A stretch of 59,806 nucleotides of DNA, from assembly GCF_018413465.1 (NCBI RefSeq), contig NZ_JAHCDK010000015.1, forward strand, positions 1-59,806. The letters are read 5' to 3'. The position numbers and the translations under genes are program-made. How positions within the stretch are numbered: position 1 is the stretch's first letter; each line of letters starts with the position of its first letter. Below the pieces are notes generated by a model. That model made no database searches and was not told the DNA's origin. It saw only the letters and a list, made by a program, of their open reading frames with translations. Source of the DNA: Flavobacterium sp. CYK-55. Its GTDB lineage: Bacteria > Bacteroidota > Bacteroidia > Flavobacteriales > Flavobacteriaceae. Positions 9,384-20,800 of the stretch are shown piece by piece.

Positions 9384-10751
9384 ATGTCTGATAAACTTTT
9401 TAATGAATTCGAACCGGTTTCATCCAAACAATGGAAGCAACAAATTCAGTTTGAACTCAAAGGAGCCGATTACAATGAAACTTTGGTTTGGAAATCACCT
9501 GAAGGTATTAACGTAAAACCGTTTTACCATGCCGATGAAAAAACGCAACCAATACAAGTTTCAACACAGGCAAGCCAATTTAAAATTGGGCAAGCCATAT
9601 TTGTTCATGATCTTGACAAAACCATCGCGCGTTCTTTAGACAACATTACGCGCGGAGCCGAAAGTTTGTGTTTTACCATCACAGACCCACAAACCGACGT
9701 AAAGCGTTTGCTAGAAAGTTTGCCCTTAGACAAAATCAACGTGCATCTTGAGTTGTCGTTTTTGTCAGAATCTTTTGTACAGAAAATCAATTCAGCAGCG
9801 GCGAATCATCCCAGAAAAGTGTTGGTGAGCCTCGACCCGATTGGTCATTTAGCCCTAGACGGTAACTGGATGGAATCAGCAGACAAAGACAACTTTGAAA
9901 CACTCAAAAAAATAACTTCATCAAACCAGAACATTTCTGTAGTTGGTATTCATGCGGATTTATATCAAAATGCCGGTGCCGATATGGTGCAACAACTCGC
10001 CTACACTCTGGCACACACCAATGAATATTTCAATCAATTGGGCGCCCAAAGTCAACCTTTTATCATCCATGCTGCCGTGGGTTCGAACTACTTTTTTGAA
10101 ATCGCCAAATTACGCGCACTCAGAATCTTGTTTGAAACTTTAGCCCAAGAATACAACCATACCAGCGGTTGTCATTTGTTGGTTATTCCTTCTAAAAGAA
10201 ACAAAACTTTATACGACTACAATGTCAATATGCTGCGTACCACCACCGAATGCATGAGTGCCATTTTGGGCGGAGCCGATACGGTGACCAATTTAGCTTA
10301 TGATGCTTTGTACCACAAAGACAATGAGTTTGGAAGCCGAATTTCGCGCAATCAATTGCTGATTCTCAAAAACGAAAGTTATTTTGACAAAGTTGACAAT
10401 CCGGCTGACGGAAGTTATTATATTGAAAGCTTAACCCAGCAACTGGCTGAGAAAGCTTTGGCATTGTTTAAAGAAATCGAAGCCAGCGGCGGATTGATCA
10501 AACAATTGACTGAAGGAACTATTCAGCGCAAAATCAGTGAAAGCGCTCAAGAAGAACAACTCGCCTTTGATCAAGGCAAAGAAATCTTACTCGGCACCAA
10601 CAAATATCCGAACAAAGCTGACCGCATGAAAGATGATTTAGAGTTGTATCCGTTTGTCAAAATCAAACCGCGCAAAACGCTCATCAGCCCGATTATCGAG
10701 CGAAGATTGGCCGAAAAAATGGAACAAGAACGATTAGCCAGTGAAGCATAA
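9384..10751 (+). CDS. mutA: Methylmalonyl-CoA mutase small (beta) subunit, short form
   Basis: Partner of MutB in the heterodimeric, adenosylcobalamin-dependent isomerisation of methylmalonyl-CoA and succinyl-CoA. At 455 aa it matches the substrate-barrel part of the family ([46 protein letters not shown]), parallel to the same segments in MutB. There is no C-terminal cobalamin-binding domain and no DxHxxG motif, so it is non-catalytic with respect to cobalamin and shorter than the roughly 620-aa small subunits of actinobacteria. The stop at 10749-10751 lies one base before the mutB start, so the two genes are co-transcribed. Confidence 0.93.
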   Translation: MSDKLFNEFEPVSSKQWKQQIQFELKGADYNETLVWKSPEGINVKPFYHADEKTQPIQVSTQASQFKIGQAIFVHDLDKTIARSLDNITRGAESLCFTITDPQTDVKRLLESLPLDKINVHLELSFLSESFVQKINSAAANHPRKVLVSLDPIGHLALDGNWMESADKDNFETLKKITSSNQNISVVGIHADLYQNAGADMVQQLAYTLAHTNEYFNQLGAQSQPFIIHAAVGSNYFFEIAKLRALRILFETLAQEYNHTSGCHLLVIPSKRNKTLYDYNVNMLRTTTECMSAILGGADTVTNLAYDALYHKDNEFGSRISRNQLLILKNESYFDKVDNPADGSYYIESLTQQLAEKALALFKEIEASGGLIKQLTEGTIQRKISESAQEEQLAFDQGKEILLGTNKYPNKADRMKDDLELYPFVKIKPRKTLISPIIERRLAEKMEQERLASEA

Positions 10752-10752
10752 G

Positions 10753-12882
10753 ATGAAAAGAAAAGACCTCCAACATATTACGCTCAATAAGCCTACAACG
10801 AAAAACAGTCAATCGACCACCGAAAACTTTCACACCGCTGAAGGCATTGACCTAAAATCGACTTATACCGCAGCCGATCTTCAAGACACAGAACATCTTG
10901 ATTTTGCTGCCGGTTTTGCTCCGAACCTCCGCGGGCCATATGCTACCATGTATGTGCGGCGCCCGTGGACCATTCGTCAATATGCTGGGTTTTCAACCGC
11001 CGAAGAAAGCAACGCTTTTTACCGTCGCAACTTAGCAGCCGGACAAAAAGGTTTATCGGTAGCTTTTGATTTGGCTACGCATCGCGGATATGATTCAGAC
11101 CACGAACGTGTGGTGGGCGATGTCGGAAAAGCCGGTGTAGCCATTGATTCGGTGGAAGACATGAAGGTGCTCTTTGACCAAATTCCATTGAACGAAATGT
11201 CGGTATCTATGACCATGAACGGAGCCGTATTGCCCATCATGGCTTTTTATATTGTAGCCGCAGAAGAACAAGGCGTAGCACCAGAACTGCTTTCAGGAAC
11301 GATTCAGAATGATATTCTCAAAGAATTCATGGTGCGCAACACTTATATTTATCCGCCTACTCCCTCAATGAAAATCATTGCGGATATTTTTGAGTTCACC
11401 AGTAAAAAAATGCCCAAATTCAACTCAATATCTATTTCTGGCTATCATATGCAAGAAGCCGGAGCTACGGCTGATATTGAGCTCGCGTATACTTTGGCCG
11501 ATGGTTTAGAATACATCCGCACCGGATTGGCCGCCGGAATGCAAATTGATGATTTTGCTCCGCGCCTATCGTTTTTCTGGGCCATTGGCATGAATCACTT
11601 TATGGAAATTGCCAAAATGAGAGCCGCGCGAATGCTTTGGGCCAAGCTTTTAAAACCATTCAACCCTAAAGATGATAAATCACTGGCTTTGCGTACGCAT
11701 TGTCAAACATCGGGCTGGAGTTTGACCGAGCAAGATCCGTTTAACAATGTAGCCCGCACCGCAATTGAAGCAGCCGCAGCCGCTTTTGGCGGAACCCAAT
11801 CATTACACACCAACGCTTTGGATGAAGCCATAGCTTTGCCCACAGATTTCTCGGCGCGTATTGCCCGAAATACCCAGATTTATTTACAAGAAGAAACAAA
11901 AATTTGCAAAACGGTTGATCCGTGGGCTGGCAGTTATTATGTAGAAAAACTCACGCATGAAATTGCGCATAAAGCTTGGATACTCATTCAAGAAGTTGAA
12001 GAACTCGGCGGAATGACCAAAGCCATTGAAGCCGGAATTCCGAAGTTGCGTATTGAAGAAGCCGCAGCCAAAAAGCAAGCGCGCATTGACAGCGGACAAG
12101 ATATCATCGTGGGTGTCAATAAATACCGATTGGAAAAAGAAGATCCGTTGCATATTTTAGATGTAGACAATCAACTCGTGCGTCAGCAACAAATTGATCG
12201 TTTACAGCAAATCAAAACTTCTCGCAATGCGCAAGAAGTACAAAAATCACTTGATCAACTCACTCTTTGTGCACAGACCGGCCAAGGAAATTTATTGGAT
12301 TTGGCTGTGACATCAGCGCGCAACCGTGCCACTTTGGGCGAAATCAGCGATGCACTTGAAACTGTTTTTGGTCGATACAAAGCACAAATTAAATCATTTA
12401 GTGGCGTGTATAGTAAAGAAATTAAAAACGACGAGCATTTTGAAAAGGCGCGTCAACTGGCTGATGCATTTGCTCAAAAAGAAGGCCGTCGCCCAAGAAT
12501 CATGATTGCCAAAATGGGACAAGACGGACACGACCGCGGTGCCAAAGTCGTGGCAACCGGTTATGCCGATGTTGGTTTTGATGTAGATATAGGACCGCTG
12601 TTTCAAACGCCGGCCGAAGCAGCCAAACAAGCCGTTGAAAACGATGTGCATATTTTAGGCGTTTCATCTTTGGCGGCTGGTCATAAAACCTTGGTTCCGC
12701 AGGTGATTGAAGAGCTCAAAAAATACGGCCGCGAAGATATTATGGTGATTGTAGGCGGAGTGATTCCGGCGCAAGATTACCAATATTTGTTTGATGCGGG
12801 CGCGGTGGCAGTATTTGGCCCGGGCACCAAAATCAGTGAAGCGGCAATTAGTATTTTGAATATTCTTTTAGACGAACAATAA
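10753..12882 (+). CDS. mutB: Methylmalonyl-CoA mutase large (alpha) subunit
   Basis: Catalytic subunit (709 aa) of adenosylcobalamin-dependent methylmalonyl-CoA mutase, linking propionyl-CoA metabolism to succinyl-CoA. N-terminal substrate barrel: [52 protein letters not shown]-terminal cobalamin domain: DGHDRG at residues 591-596, where His593 is the expected lower axial cobalt ligand, followed by LFQTPAEAA and VGGVIP. I chose the ATG at 10753, one base after the mutA stop; a GTG at 10741 would overlap mutA. Length is normal. No meaB/argK-type chaperone gene is present nearby. Confidence 0.97.
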   Translation: MKRKDLQHITLNKPTTKNSQSTTENFHTAEGIDLKSTYTAADLQDTEHLDFAAGFAPNLRGPYATMYVRRPWTIRQYAGFSTAEESNAFYRRNLAAGQKGLSVAFDLATHRGYDSDHERVVGDVGKAGVAIDSVEDMKVLFDQIPLNEMSVSMTMNGAVLPIMAFYIVAAEEQGVAPELLSGTIQNDILKEFMVRNTYIYPPTPSMKIIADIFEFTSKKMPKFNSISISGYHMQEAGATADIELAYTLADGLEYIRTGLAAGMQIDDFAPRLSFFWAIGMNHFMEIAKMRAARMLWAKLLKPFNPKDDKSLALRTHCQTSGWSLTEQDPFNNVARTAIEAAAAAFGGTQSLHTNALDEAIALPTDFSARIARNTQIYLQEETKICKTVDPWAGSYYVEKLTHEIAHKAWILIQEVEELGGMTKAIEAGIPKLRIEEAAAKKQARIDSGQDIIVGVNKYRLEKEDPLHILDVDNQLVRQQQIDRLQQIKTSRNAQEVQKSLDQLTLCAQTGQGNLLDLAVTSARNRATLGEISDALETVFGRYKAQIKSFSGVYSKEIKNDEHFEKARQLADAFAQKEGRRPRIMIAKMGQDGHDRGAKVVATGYADVGFDVDIGPLFQTPAEAAKQAVENDVHILGVSSLAAGHKTLVPQVIEELKKYGREDIMVIVGGVIPAQDYQYLFDAGAVAVFGPGTKISEAAISILNILLDEQ

Positions 12883-12890
12883 AAAACTTG

Positions 12891-12917
12891 TTTGTCTGAG
12901 GGTTTATGTTATCTTTG
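12891..12917 (+). promoter_or_regulatory. Candidate promoter for the TPR-HTH regulator gene
   Basis: TTTG at 12891-12894 and TATCTTTG at 12910-12917, an exact TAnnTTTG element. The spacing of 15 bases is on the short side for Bacteroidetes promoters. About 100 bases of leader follow before the ATG at 13020. Confidence 0.5.
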
Positions 12918-13019
12918 AGGCTCCGGCAATTTACATTTTCTTATAGAAGCTGACTGTTGTTTTTGTTTGACAAAAGCGCGATGGCTTGATCTACTAATTG
13001 ATTTTGAAAAAATCGAATA

Positions 13020-14621
13020 ATGAAGAAATGTATTTGCATTTTACTGCTTTTCTTATGCTCTTTTATACAAGGGCAATCGCTGCAAAATCCGTTGCTTGAA
13101 AAAGGCTGGAATGCTTTGGTAAAAGACCAAGAAAACCAAGCGTTCTCGTATTTTTGGCAGGCTTTTGAAAAAGCCAAGACAGAAAAAAACACCCACGACC
13201 AAGCCGAATCTTTGCTTTATTTGGGCATTTGCTCTTATGGCTCAAGTGCCGAAAAAGGCTTACTTTATGCCACGCAATCACTGAGCGCCTATAAAAAACT
13301 AACTGAGCAAGAACCTGAATTTGCTCAAAAAGGCCGTGCGCGTTGTTTGCAACTCATCAGTACCATTTACAGTCGTCAGAAAAAATTTGCGCAGGCCATT
13401 GCTTTGAGCCGAAGTGTGGTTCAAGATTTAGAAGGCACCAATGATCAAGAAGGAACTTTGGGCTTGGCTTATAACAGTTTGGGATCATATTATGAAATTC
13501 AGCAAAAAAATGATTCGGCTGCTTATTTTTTTCAACATGCTATTCATGAATTTGAACGCGCCAAAAACAGTGCATATTTACCAACCGCCTACGCTAAAAT
13601 GGGCGAATTGGCACAAAAAAACAATCAGAAAAATGTAAGTTATCAGTGGTACAAAAAAGCTTCTGAAGTAGCTTTTGATTCTGAAAACAAACAAGCACAA
13701 GTAATTTGCCTGTTGGCTCTGGGACGTTGGGAGCTTGAATTTAACCACAGCGTAACATCTGCGGAAGCGCATTTTGAAAAAGCCAAAAAAATAGCCACAT
13801 CACTCTCTGACAAAGTATTTGAAATCAAGGCGATTGAAGCACTTATTGAGCTCAAAAAGCAACAAAACGATTTTGAAAAAGTAAGTCAATGGCAAGACGA
13901 AGCACTCAAAATTAAAGATCGGTACTACTCATTAGAGCGCGAACAAATTGCCAAAAACTTAGAAGTTCAGTTTGAAGTAGCTGAAAAAGACCGCAAACTT
14001 GAACTCGTTTCAAAAGAAAAAGAAGTTTCGCGCTTGACCAACATTTTACTGGTGAGTTTGGTGCTGTTGCTGGTGATTGTTTTTACGGTTTTATACTTAT
14101 CATTTAAGCGCATCAACAAACGTGACAAAGAATTACTGCAAGCCAAAGAAGATTTATTTGTAGCGCTCGAAGAACAAAAACGCATGAAAGAACAGCAATT
14201 TGAGTATGATATTGAATATCGCGAAAGCCAATTGAGTGCGATTACGCTGCAAATGGTTCAGAAAAATGAGTTGTTGGAAGAAATCAAAACCATTGTCAAC
14301 AGCAATGAAATGGTTCCGGAAAAACAACTGGTGCAAATGATCAATCGCCATTTTACACAAGACAACAATTGGAGCGATTTTGACAAATATTTTGAAAGCG
14401 TCAACAAGAATTTCTACAACAAACTCAAATTGAAATATCCGGATATTAGCGCCAACGATATGAAAATTTGCGCGCTTATTAAGCTCAATTTATCCATCAA
14501 AGAAATGGCTTCTATCTTGAATATTTCGCCGGATAGTGTTAAAACTGCGCGGTATCGATTGAGAAAAAAGCTGCAACTTTCAACCGAAGACAATCTTACA
14601 GAGTTTATTTTATCTATTTAA
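13020..14621 (+). CDS. Membrane-anchored TPR protein with C-terminal LuxR-like HTH
   Basis: A 533-aa product with a cleavable-looking signal peptide (CICILLLFLCSFIQG), tetratricopeptide-like helical repeats over about residues 25-300 (LAYNSLGSYYEIQQKNDSAA, AYAKMGELAQKNNQKN), one membrane span at about 339-363, a coiled coil, and a C-terminal helix-turn-helix (DMKICALIKLNLSIKEMASILN, then SVKTARYRLRKKL). This architecture puts the TPRs in the periplasm and the DNA-binding domain in the cytoplasm, as in other Bacteroidetes one-component regulators. Ligand and targets are unknown. The next gene encodes a type IX cargo protein preceded by 11-bp direct repeats, making it a possible target, but LuxR-type domains usually bind palindromes. 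Confidence 0.8.
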   Translation: MKKCICILLLFLCSFIQGQSLQNPLLEKGWNALVKDQENQAFSYFWQAFEKAKTEKNTHDQAESLLYLGICSYGSSAEKGLLYATQSLSAYKKLTEQEPEFAQKGRARCLQLISTIYSRQKKFAQAIALSRSVVQDLEGTNDQEGTLGLAYNSLGSYYEIQQKNDSAAYFFQHAIHEFERAKNSAYLPTAYAKMGELAQKNNQKNVSYQWYKKASEVAFDSENKQAQVICLLALGRWELEFNHSVTSAEAHFEKAKKIATSLSDKVFEIKAIEALIELKKQQNDFEKVSQWQDEALKIKDRYYSLEREQIAKNLEVQFEVAEKDRKLELVSKEKEVSRLTNILLVSLVLLLVIVFTVLYLSFKRINKRDKELLQAKEDLFVALEEQKRMKEQQFEYDIEYRESQLSAITLQMVQKNELLEEIKTIVNSNEMVPEKQLVQMINRHFTQDNNWSDFDKYFESVNKNFYNKLKLKYPDISANDMKICALIKLNLSIKEMASILNISPDSVKTARYRLRKKLQLSTEDNLTEFILSI

Positions 14622-14650
14622 AACAATTGATTTTCAATATTTTAAACCTT

Positions 14651-14708
14651 TGTCTACCTATTGTCTACCTGCGTTTTTGAGTTTGAGTAAAACGATTGTT
14701 TACTTTTG
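14651..14708 (+). promoter_or_regulatory. Two 11-bp-phased TGTCTACCT boxes and promoter upstream of a type IX cargo gene
   Basis: TGTCTACCT occurs at 14651-14659 and again at 14662-14670, a perfect 9-bp direct repeat with an 11-bp period. A TTTG (14676-14679) lies 21 bases before TACTTTTG (14701-14708), an exact -7 element. The same box arrangement occurs before the gene at 21245. Direct repeats one helical turn apart are typical of sites for OmpR/PhoB-type or similar activators. Confidence 0.65.
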
Positions 14709-14761
14709 GATGGTAAAATTGCCGGAAACAAAATCAATCAACTAAACAAACCTCAACGATT

Positions 14762-15688
14762 ATGAAAAGAAATTACTTATTCGCATTCACCAGCCTATCT
14801 ATTTTGGCTTTAGGTTCGCTTCAAGCGCAAGTAGTAAACGGAAATTTTGAAACCATCAAACCCAACAGTTTAGTGAGCAATTGGGGGATGAATTTTTCAA
14901 TACCGGTTTCAATAGATTTAGAAACAGGACAAAACACCAGCGATGTAATTTTGTATGGTGCTTGTATGCCATCATTTGTTTTTGGTACCTCAGACGCGCA
15001 TACCGGAGGTTACGCCATGCAAATCAGCAACGGTTATAATTTGACCCAAAACCAAGTGATCAATGCTAAAGCTGAAATATTCAACGATGCAACACAAGAT
15101 TTTCCGGGTTGGAATGCCGGAGTGCCCATTGAAGCCGGCAATCAAGTAACCATGCTTGGGTTTTATTACAAATATTATCCGGTGCAAAACGATGAACAAG
15201 CGGTAGCCGAATTGATTGTTTTAGATGAAGAAGGAACAGAAATGGGGCGCGCTACTGCCAACATTACGCAAGCCACTTCAACGTATCAATATTTATATTC
15301 ACCAGTACAATTTACCAAATCAGGAATTCCGTCTTTTATGTACATCAGCTTTTCAATGCAAGCAGAAAGTACAAATCCGGGTGGAGGCACCTTAATTGTA
15401 GACGATGTATTTGTAAACTTCGCAGCACTTGCACAAAATCAATTTGAATCATCGCATTTTGGAGTTTATCCTACTCTAGCCGATCAAGAAATAAATGTGG
15501 TTCGAGGCCAAAAATCACCCAGCGGATTATACGAGTTTACCATCACCAATATGGATGGAAAAATCATCCAACAAACCAGCTCTGAATTACTAGGACAAAA
15601 CTCTGTGCAAATTGATGTGAGCACGCTACCTAAAGGAATTTATCTCATTTCGGCCAACGGTTACACAACCAAATTCGCTAAAAAATAA
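14762..15688 (+). CDS. Secreted protein with type A (Por) type IX sorting domain
   Basis: A 308-aa protein with signal peptide (YLFAFTSLSILALGSLQAQ), a middle part starting NGNFETIKPNSLVSNW that resembles carbohydrate-binding-like beta-sandwich domains of secreted Bacteroidetes proteins (GGYAMQISNGYN; GGGTLIVDDVFVNF), and a C-terminal region from about residue 235 (FGVYPTLADQEINV, MDGKIIQQ, LPKGIYLISANG) typical of type A sorting signals. The protein is therefore expected at the surface or in the medium. No catalytic motif was recognised. A strong terminator follows, so the gene appears monocistronic, and its promoter carries paired 11-bp repeats. Confidence 0.85.
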   Translation: MKRNYLFAFTSLSILALGSLQAQVVNGNFETIKPNSLVSNWGMNFSIPVSIDLETGQNTSDVILYGACMPSFVFGTSDAHTGGYAMQISNGYNLTQNQVINAKAEIFNDATQDFPGWNAGVPIEAGNQVTMLGFYYKYYPVQNDEQAVAELIVLDEEGTEMGRATANITQATSTYQYLYSPVQFTKSGIPSFMYISFSMQAESTNPGGGTLIVDDVFVNFAALAQNQFESSHFGVYPTLADQEINVVRGQKSPSGLYEFTITNMDGKIIQQTSSELLGQNSVQIDVSTLPKGIYLISANGYTTKFAKK

Positions 15689-15706
15689 AAAAAGCCCAAA
15701 GCCACG

Positions 15707-15736
15707 AAAGCCCGAAATCAAAATTCGGGCTTTTTT
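15707..15736 (+). terminator. Intrinsic terminator after the 14762 gene
   Basis: AAAGCCCGAA (15707-15716) pairs perfectly with TTCGGGCTTT (15724-15733) around a 7-base loop, followed by T residues. Lies 19 bases past the stop codon. Confidence 0.9.
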
Positions 15737-15848
15737 AATGCAGAAAAGTTTTTGAATTGAATAAATCATTACTTTAGTGACGCTTAAGGTCCCAGTCCTA
15801 TAATTTGCTTTAACTTACAGTTTGTCTGCTCACTAAAAAATTACGCCG

Positions 15849-16529
15849 ATGAAACTTGTAGGATACATCAACAATCAAAAAGAAAATGCTTTTCAGCGGC
15901 CTGTTTATGCTGACAAAAAAGGCAAAATGTACACGCATACAACCGATGAGCGTCACAATGTTATTGCCTTTGTAGAAACGCAACCCAATCAAAATTTCTG
16001 CACTTTATACCTTTCTAAAAAATTTAGTACCAACCAAAAAGGCGCACTGGTTTTTGTGGGGAAAGATGGATATATTCACTACAATGATGCGCCGTCTGCC
16101 ATTGATGAAATCATTCATTATCTCAATGACCACAGTGTATTATTCAACACCAACGGTATTTTGGACGAAGCGATGTTGCTCAAAAACCGAATCTTCTCAG
16201 ACCATTTCATTGTCGATGAGTTTGTGATGAAAATGCAACCCAAAAACGAAGAAATCATTTTGTCATTTGATTTTCCTTCGCCTAAAAAAGAGTCTGTTTC
16301 AACTCAAGAAATAACCACGCATGAGGATCAAAAACAAAGTTCCGCAGTGGCAAAAGATGAAAACAAATCTGAGTTCAATGAGGCGCTGCGTCAGTTAAAA
16401 TCGGCAGAAATGAACTTTGAACTCAAACTCAAATTGCGCTCGGCTGAACGTCGTAGTAAACTCAAAATGTTCAATTACCAGTTCAAGCTAAATCAAAACA
16501 GTCGTTCTAAAAAAGCTGTTGATTCCTAA
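15849..16529 (+). CDS. Uncharacterised protein
   Basis: I do not recognise this 226-aa protein. There is no signal peptide or membrane segment, so it is probably cytoplasmic. Residues 1-140 look like a compact mixed domain (MKLVGYINNQKENAFQRPVYADKKG, then ALVFVGKDGYIHYNDAPSAIDEIIHYLN). A polar linker follows at about 150-180, then a very basic, helical tail (LKLKLRSAERRSKLK, NQNSRSKKAVDS) that could bind nucleic acid or a membrane. Base composition resembles neighbours. It stands alone between a terminator and an aminotransferase gene on the same strand. Confidence 0.75.
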   Translation: MKLVGYINNQKENAFQRPVYADKKGKMYTHTTDERHNVIAFVETQPNQNFCTLYLSKKFSTNQKGALVFVGKDGYIHYNDAPSAIDEIIHYLNDHSVLFNTNGILDEAMLLKNRIFSDHFIVDEFVMKMQPKNEEIILSFDFPSPKKESVSTQEITTHEDQKQSSAVAKDENKSEFNEALRQLKSAEMNFELKLKLRSAERRSKLKMFNYQFKLNQNSRSKKAVDS

Positions 16530-16615
16530 CATCAAGCTGTTTAAAACAATTCTTTAAAATTGAAAGCAGCAGCGTAATAATCATTATTTTAGCTAGCAAA
16601 TGCTCATCAACCCAA

Positions 16616-17734
16616 ATGATTACTGCTGAAACCACCATTTTTACGGTCATGTCACAATTGGCGCAACAATACGGCGCGATCAATCTGGCGCAAGGATTTC
16701 CTGATTTTGACATTGACCCAAAACTCAAAGAAATCACCGCTTCATTGGTTTTTGAAGGACAACACCAATATCAACCCATGATGGGGCATTTGGGCTTGCG
16801 GGAAAAAATAGCTTTGCTGACCCAAAAAAATTACCATCGAAAAGTAGACCCTCAAACTGAAATCTTGATTACTGCCGGCGCAACTCAAGGAATATACACG
16901 GCCATTCAGGCTTTGGTGCAACCGGGCGATGAAGTGATTATTTTAGATCCGTCTTATGATTGCTATGTGACGCCCGTTGTTTTGAGAAATGCGCGCGCCA
17001 TTCGAATTCCGCTCAATCATGATTACACGCCCAACTGGGAAACTATTTCTAAAGCAATTACAGATAAAACACGAATGATTGTGATCAATAATCCGCACAA
17101 TCCATCGGGCAGAATTTGGCAAGAAACTGATTTTGAAACGTTTGAAACAATTCTTGAAAACCACCCGAATATTTTGGTTTTGTCTGATGAAGTTTATGAA
17201 TACATGACTTTTGAGCAAAAGCATATTTCGGTGCATGAGCGACCAAAACTTCAAGAGAAAAGCATTGTGATTTCATCGTTTGGCAAATCGTTGCATATTA
17301 CCGGTTGGAAAATTGGTTATTTGATCGCGCCCAAAAATTTGATGAACGAAGTTAAAAAAGTGCATCAGTTTTTGGTTTTCTGCGTGAACGGATTAGCGCA
17401 ACAAGTCATCAATGCTTATTTATCAGAAGATGTAACCAGCCACATCAGCGCATTTTATCAGGCCAAAAGAGATTATTTTAGAAACTTGCTCTCAGGTGCT
17501 CGGTTTGATTTATTGCCTTGTGAAGGTTCGTATTTTCAGTTGGCTTCTTATGCAAATATCAGCGATGAAAACGAAATCGATTTTACATTAAGACTGGTTC
17601 AAAAACACGGAATTGCGGTGATTCCGGTTCGTCCGTTTCGAGAAGATGAATTAGACCAAAAACACATTCGATTTTGTTTTGCCAAGAAAAATGAAACTTT
17701 AGAAATGGCAGCAGAGTTGTTGTCAAAATTATAG
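16616..17734 (+). CDS. Methionine aminotransferase (YbdL-type, PLP-dependent)
   Basis: A 372-aa class I/II PLP aminotransferase. Visible motifs: INLAQGFPDFD at the N-terminus, GATQGIYTAI, the NPHNPSG segment at residues 159-165, LSDEVYEYM, and SSFGKSLHITGWKIGY, in which Lys224 is the expected PLP-binding lysine. The GFPDF and TTIFTVMS segments match the YbdL/methionine (and kynurenine) aminotransferase group that transaminates 2-keto-4-methylthiobutyrate in methionine salvage. Substrate preference is inferred from the subgroup, not shown. The ATG at 16616 is the only start in frame that leaves the N-terminal TTIF motif intact; the ATG at 16600 is out of frame. Confidence 0.88.
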   Translation: MITAETTIFTVMSQLAQQYGAINLAQGFPDFDIDPKLKEITASLVFEGQHQYQPMMGHLGLREKIALLTQKNYHRKVDPQTEILITAGATQGIYTAIQALVQPGDEVIILDPSYDCYVTPVVLRNARAIRIPLNHDYTPNWETISKAITDKTRMIVINNPHNPSGRIWQETDFETFETILENHPNILVLSDEVYEYMTFEQKHISVHERPKLQEKSIVISSFGKSLHITGWKIGYLIAPKNLMNEVKKVHQFLVFCVNGLAQQVINAYLSEDVTSHISAFYQAKRDYFRNLLSGARFDLLPCEGSYFQLASYANISDENEIDFTLRLVQKHGIAVIPVRPFREDELDQKHIRFCFAKKNETLEMAAELLSKL

Positions 17735-17811
17735 ACTCATTACAAAATTTTCACCTCAAAAAAACGTTCTCTGAATCAGAGATTCATCCCAAAAAAAAGC
17801 AATTATTCCTT

Positions 17812-20800
17812 ATGAAAAAATGGTTCATTACAATGTGCTTGCTATGGTTAATGCCTTGGATCGGAAACGCATTTTCATTTACGGTAACCACCACCAACGA
17901 AAGTTGTTCAGGTAATGGCGAGCTAACTTTTACAGCAACCAATGCCGATCCAAACGGGACCATTGTTTATGAAGTATATAAACTTCCGAATTTATCAGTG
18001 CCTTTAGCAACGGTTACAAACAACAATCTAGGTGGATTATCAGCCGGAACTTATAAAATCATTGCGCAAGAAACCATCAATGGAGTGACCACTTCACAAG
18101 AAATACAGACTACCATCAACAACACCATTCAACCTTTAGTGATTGATGTAGACAGCATTAATCAAGCTTGTTCAGCCAATAGCAACATTGTAGTCAATGC
18201 CCTATCAGGAACTCCGGTCAATTATGAGATTTTTTCTGGACCGGTTACTTTTCCGCTTCAAAGTTCAAACACGTTTAATAATTTGCCTGTGGGCGTTTAC
18301 CGCATTCGTGTTTTTGATGCTTGCGGAACCGGAGTGGTATCAACCTTTACAGTAACTTTAAACGTTACTGCACTCAATATAGCCCAGCCAACTTTCTCGA
18401 ACACTACGCCACCTTCATGCAATTTTACTGTTGTTGAACACACCATAACTCCGGCCAACGGTACCGTTATTGGTTATCCTTTGCAAATTGAATTTGTAGT
18501 ACATCCGCCCGGAGGCGCACCTGATCAGACCTTCAATAGCGTATTAAATAATGGTGATTTATCATCTGAACAAATTTCTGAAACCATTCCGGCTTTTCCG
18601 AATCTGGATTTTAATTACGATGTTAACATACTCGATGCCTGCGGAACCACTTTTACACAGAATTTTTTGGTGACCAACAACATCAACTTATTGCCTACAA
18701 TTTATGATTTAGATTGCAACAGTTATTACTTTGAACTCAAGGCGCTTAATTTCACTCCTCCGTACACTTTAAACTTTAGTTCTTTCCCAATCGGATTTGA
18801 CCCAGCCACTTATACAACAAATTATCCCGGACCGTATAACACAGATACTGTTCAGTTTGGCGACACCAATCTTAACACCCCAATAGGCAATTATGAAGTA
18901 ACCATTACTGACTTCTGCGGAAGAAGTAAAGTTTTGTCTTTTACGATTATAAATCTACCATCGGTTCCCACTGCTACAGCCACCAACAATGGTTGTTCAA
19001 CCAATAGCGGAACCATCTATATCAATATTATAGGATATAGAGTAGTGACTGCAACTATTCTTTCAGCGCCTGCTTCATATCCTTTTGCATTACCTCATGA
19101 CGTTTCCATTAATGTTGACCCTACTCTAGGTGTTTTAACGCTAAATTCTGTTCCACTCGGAGATTACTCAATTGAGGTTATAAATAATTGCGGCGCTACA
19201 ATGCTACCCATGCAAATTACTGTTCCTGCCTATGCTGACCAAGGCATGAATTCTGAGCAACGTCCGGGCTGCAGCTTGGGTCAAGGTAGTATTCGGATAT
19301 GGAGTAATAACATTGGCCTGACTTCATTAAAAATTACTGCTGCTCCGAGCACTTTCAATCAAGCACTACCCTATGATGCTTCTGCTTATATTACAGGCGA
19401 TGGTAGTTGTTATCTCAATAATTTACCGCCGGGAAGCTATACTTTTAGCGGAATTGACCAATGCAATTTTGCCAATCAAATTTCGGTAATTGTTGATGGA
19501 TATGCTATCACGAACAATACTTTTTCACTTCAAGAAAACTGTGGCTCTTTTGACATTCCAATAGATTTCGTGAGTAATGCCACGACAGGAGAAACGTATT
19601 GGTTGCAAAAAGAAATTGCTCCGAACCAATGGGGACATCCCGGTTCTTTACAGCCTTACACTGAAGGAACGATTCCTGATGGAAACAACAGCTTTCAGCT
19701 CGGAAATCATACCACCAACTACAATTTGAGTTTTAATGGCGTTTTTAGAATTGTTCGGAGTTTTTTTAGTTTTAACAACGGAAATGACATCAACAACAGT
19801 AGTTTAGGAGCTGACAAAAGTTGTATTGAAATCTTGAGTCCGACTTTATCGTTTAATCAAGTGCTAGAAATTACCGACGCCTACAGAATGCCTTGCACCA
19901 ACAACGGAAATCTAGATGTAATCATAGAAGCCAATGGCAAAAGCCCAATTCATTACACCATTATTGACAAAGATGGTGTCCCTTTTTTTTTAGACAATCT
20001 CAACTCAAATATTTTTTACAATTTACCACCGGGCATCTACACTTTTCAGGTTGAAGATCCTTGCGGAAATATTGTCAACCGGATTTTTGATGTAAACACT
20101 TTACTATCGTTGGTACAAATTGGTCAACCGCAAAACATGGTACAATGTTACAATGTCATTACCGGCAATGAAACTTTTGATTTGACACAGCAAAACAACG
20201 TCATTTTCAACCAACAATCAACTTTAGATTTCACCCTAAGTTATCATCCGTCACTTACTGACGCACAAAACAATACCAACCAAATCAACAACTTAACCTT
20301 GTATAATCCGAATGCAAATCCGGCGACTATTTACGCTCGTATGATTTACAACGCGGTTCCCAATTGCTATGAAATTAAATCATTTGATTTGATTGCCGGA
20401 CAAACGCCTACCATTGCGCTCAATGATTTGTACCAAAGTTGCTTTTTAAACCCAGTAGCTTTAGATGCATCGCCTGGAAATTTACCCACCACAACCTACT
20501 TCTGGTCAGACGGAACCAACCAACCCAATCTTACGGTAACACAACCCGGAATCACGCAGTTAACTATTACCGCCACCAATGATTACGGCAACGGACAAGT
20601 TTGTACCAACACCAAAGATATTGAGGTTCATATTTCAGAAACGCCTGTGATTGATCATTTAGAAACCTCCGACTGGACTCAGAATGAAAACACCATTGCG
20701 GTTTTTACACAAAATTCCGGTCAGTTTGAATATTCAATTGATGGAACAAATTATCAGGATTCGTCTTTATTTACTGGGTTAGACCCCGGAATCTATACGA

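Noticed and set aside
17767..17783. TCTCTG/CAGAGA hairpin before the 17812 gene as a terminator
   Set aside because: The stem is only 6 bp and no T tract follows.
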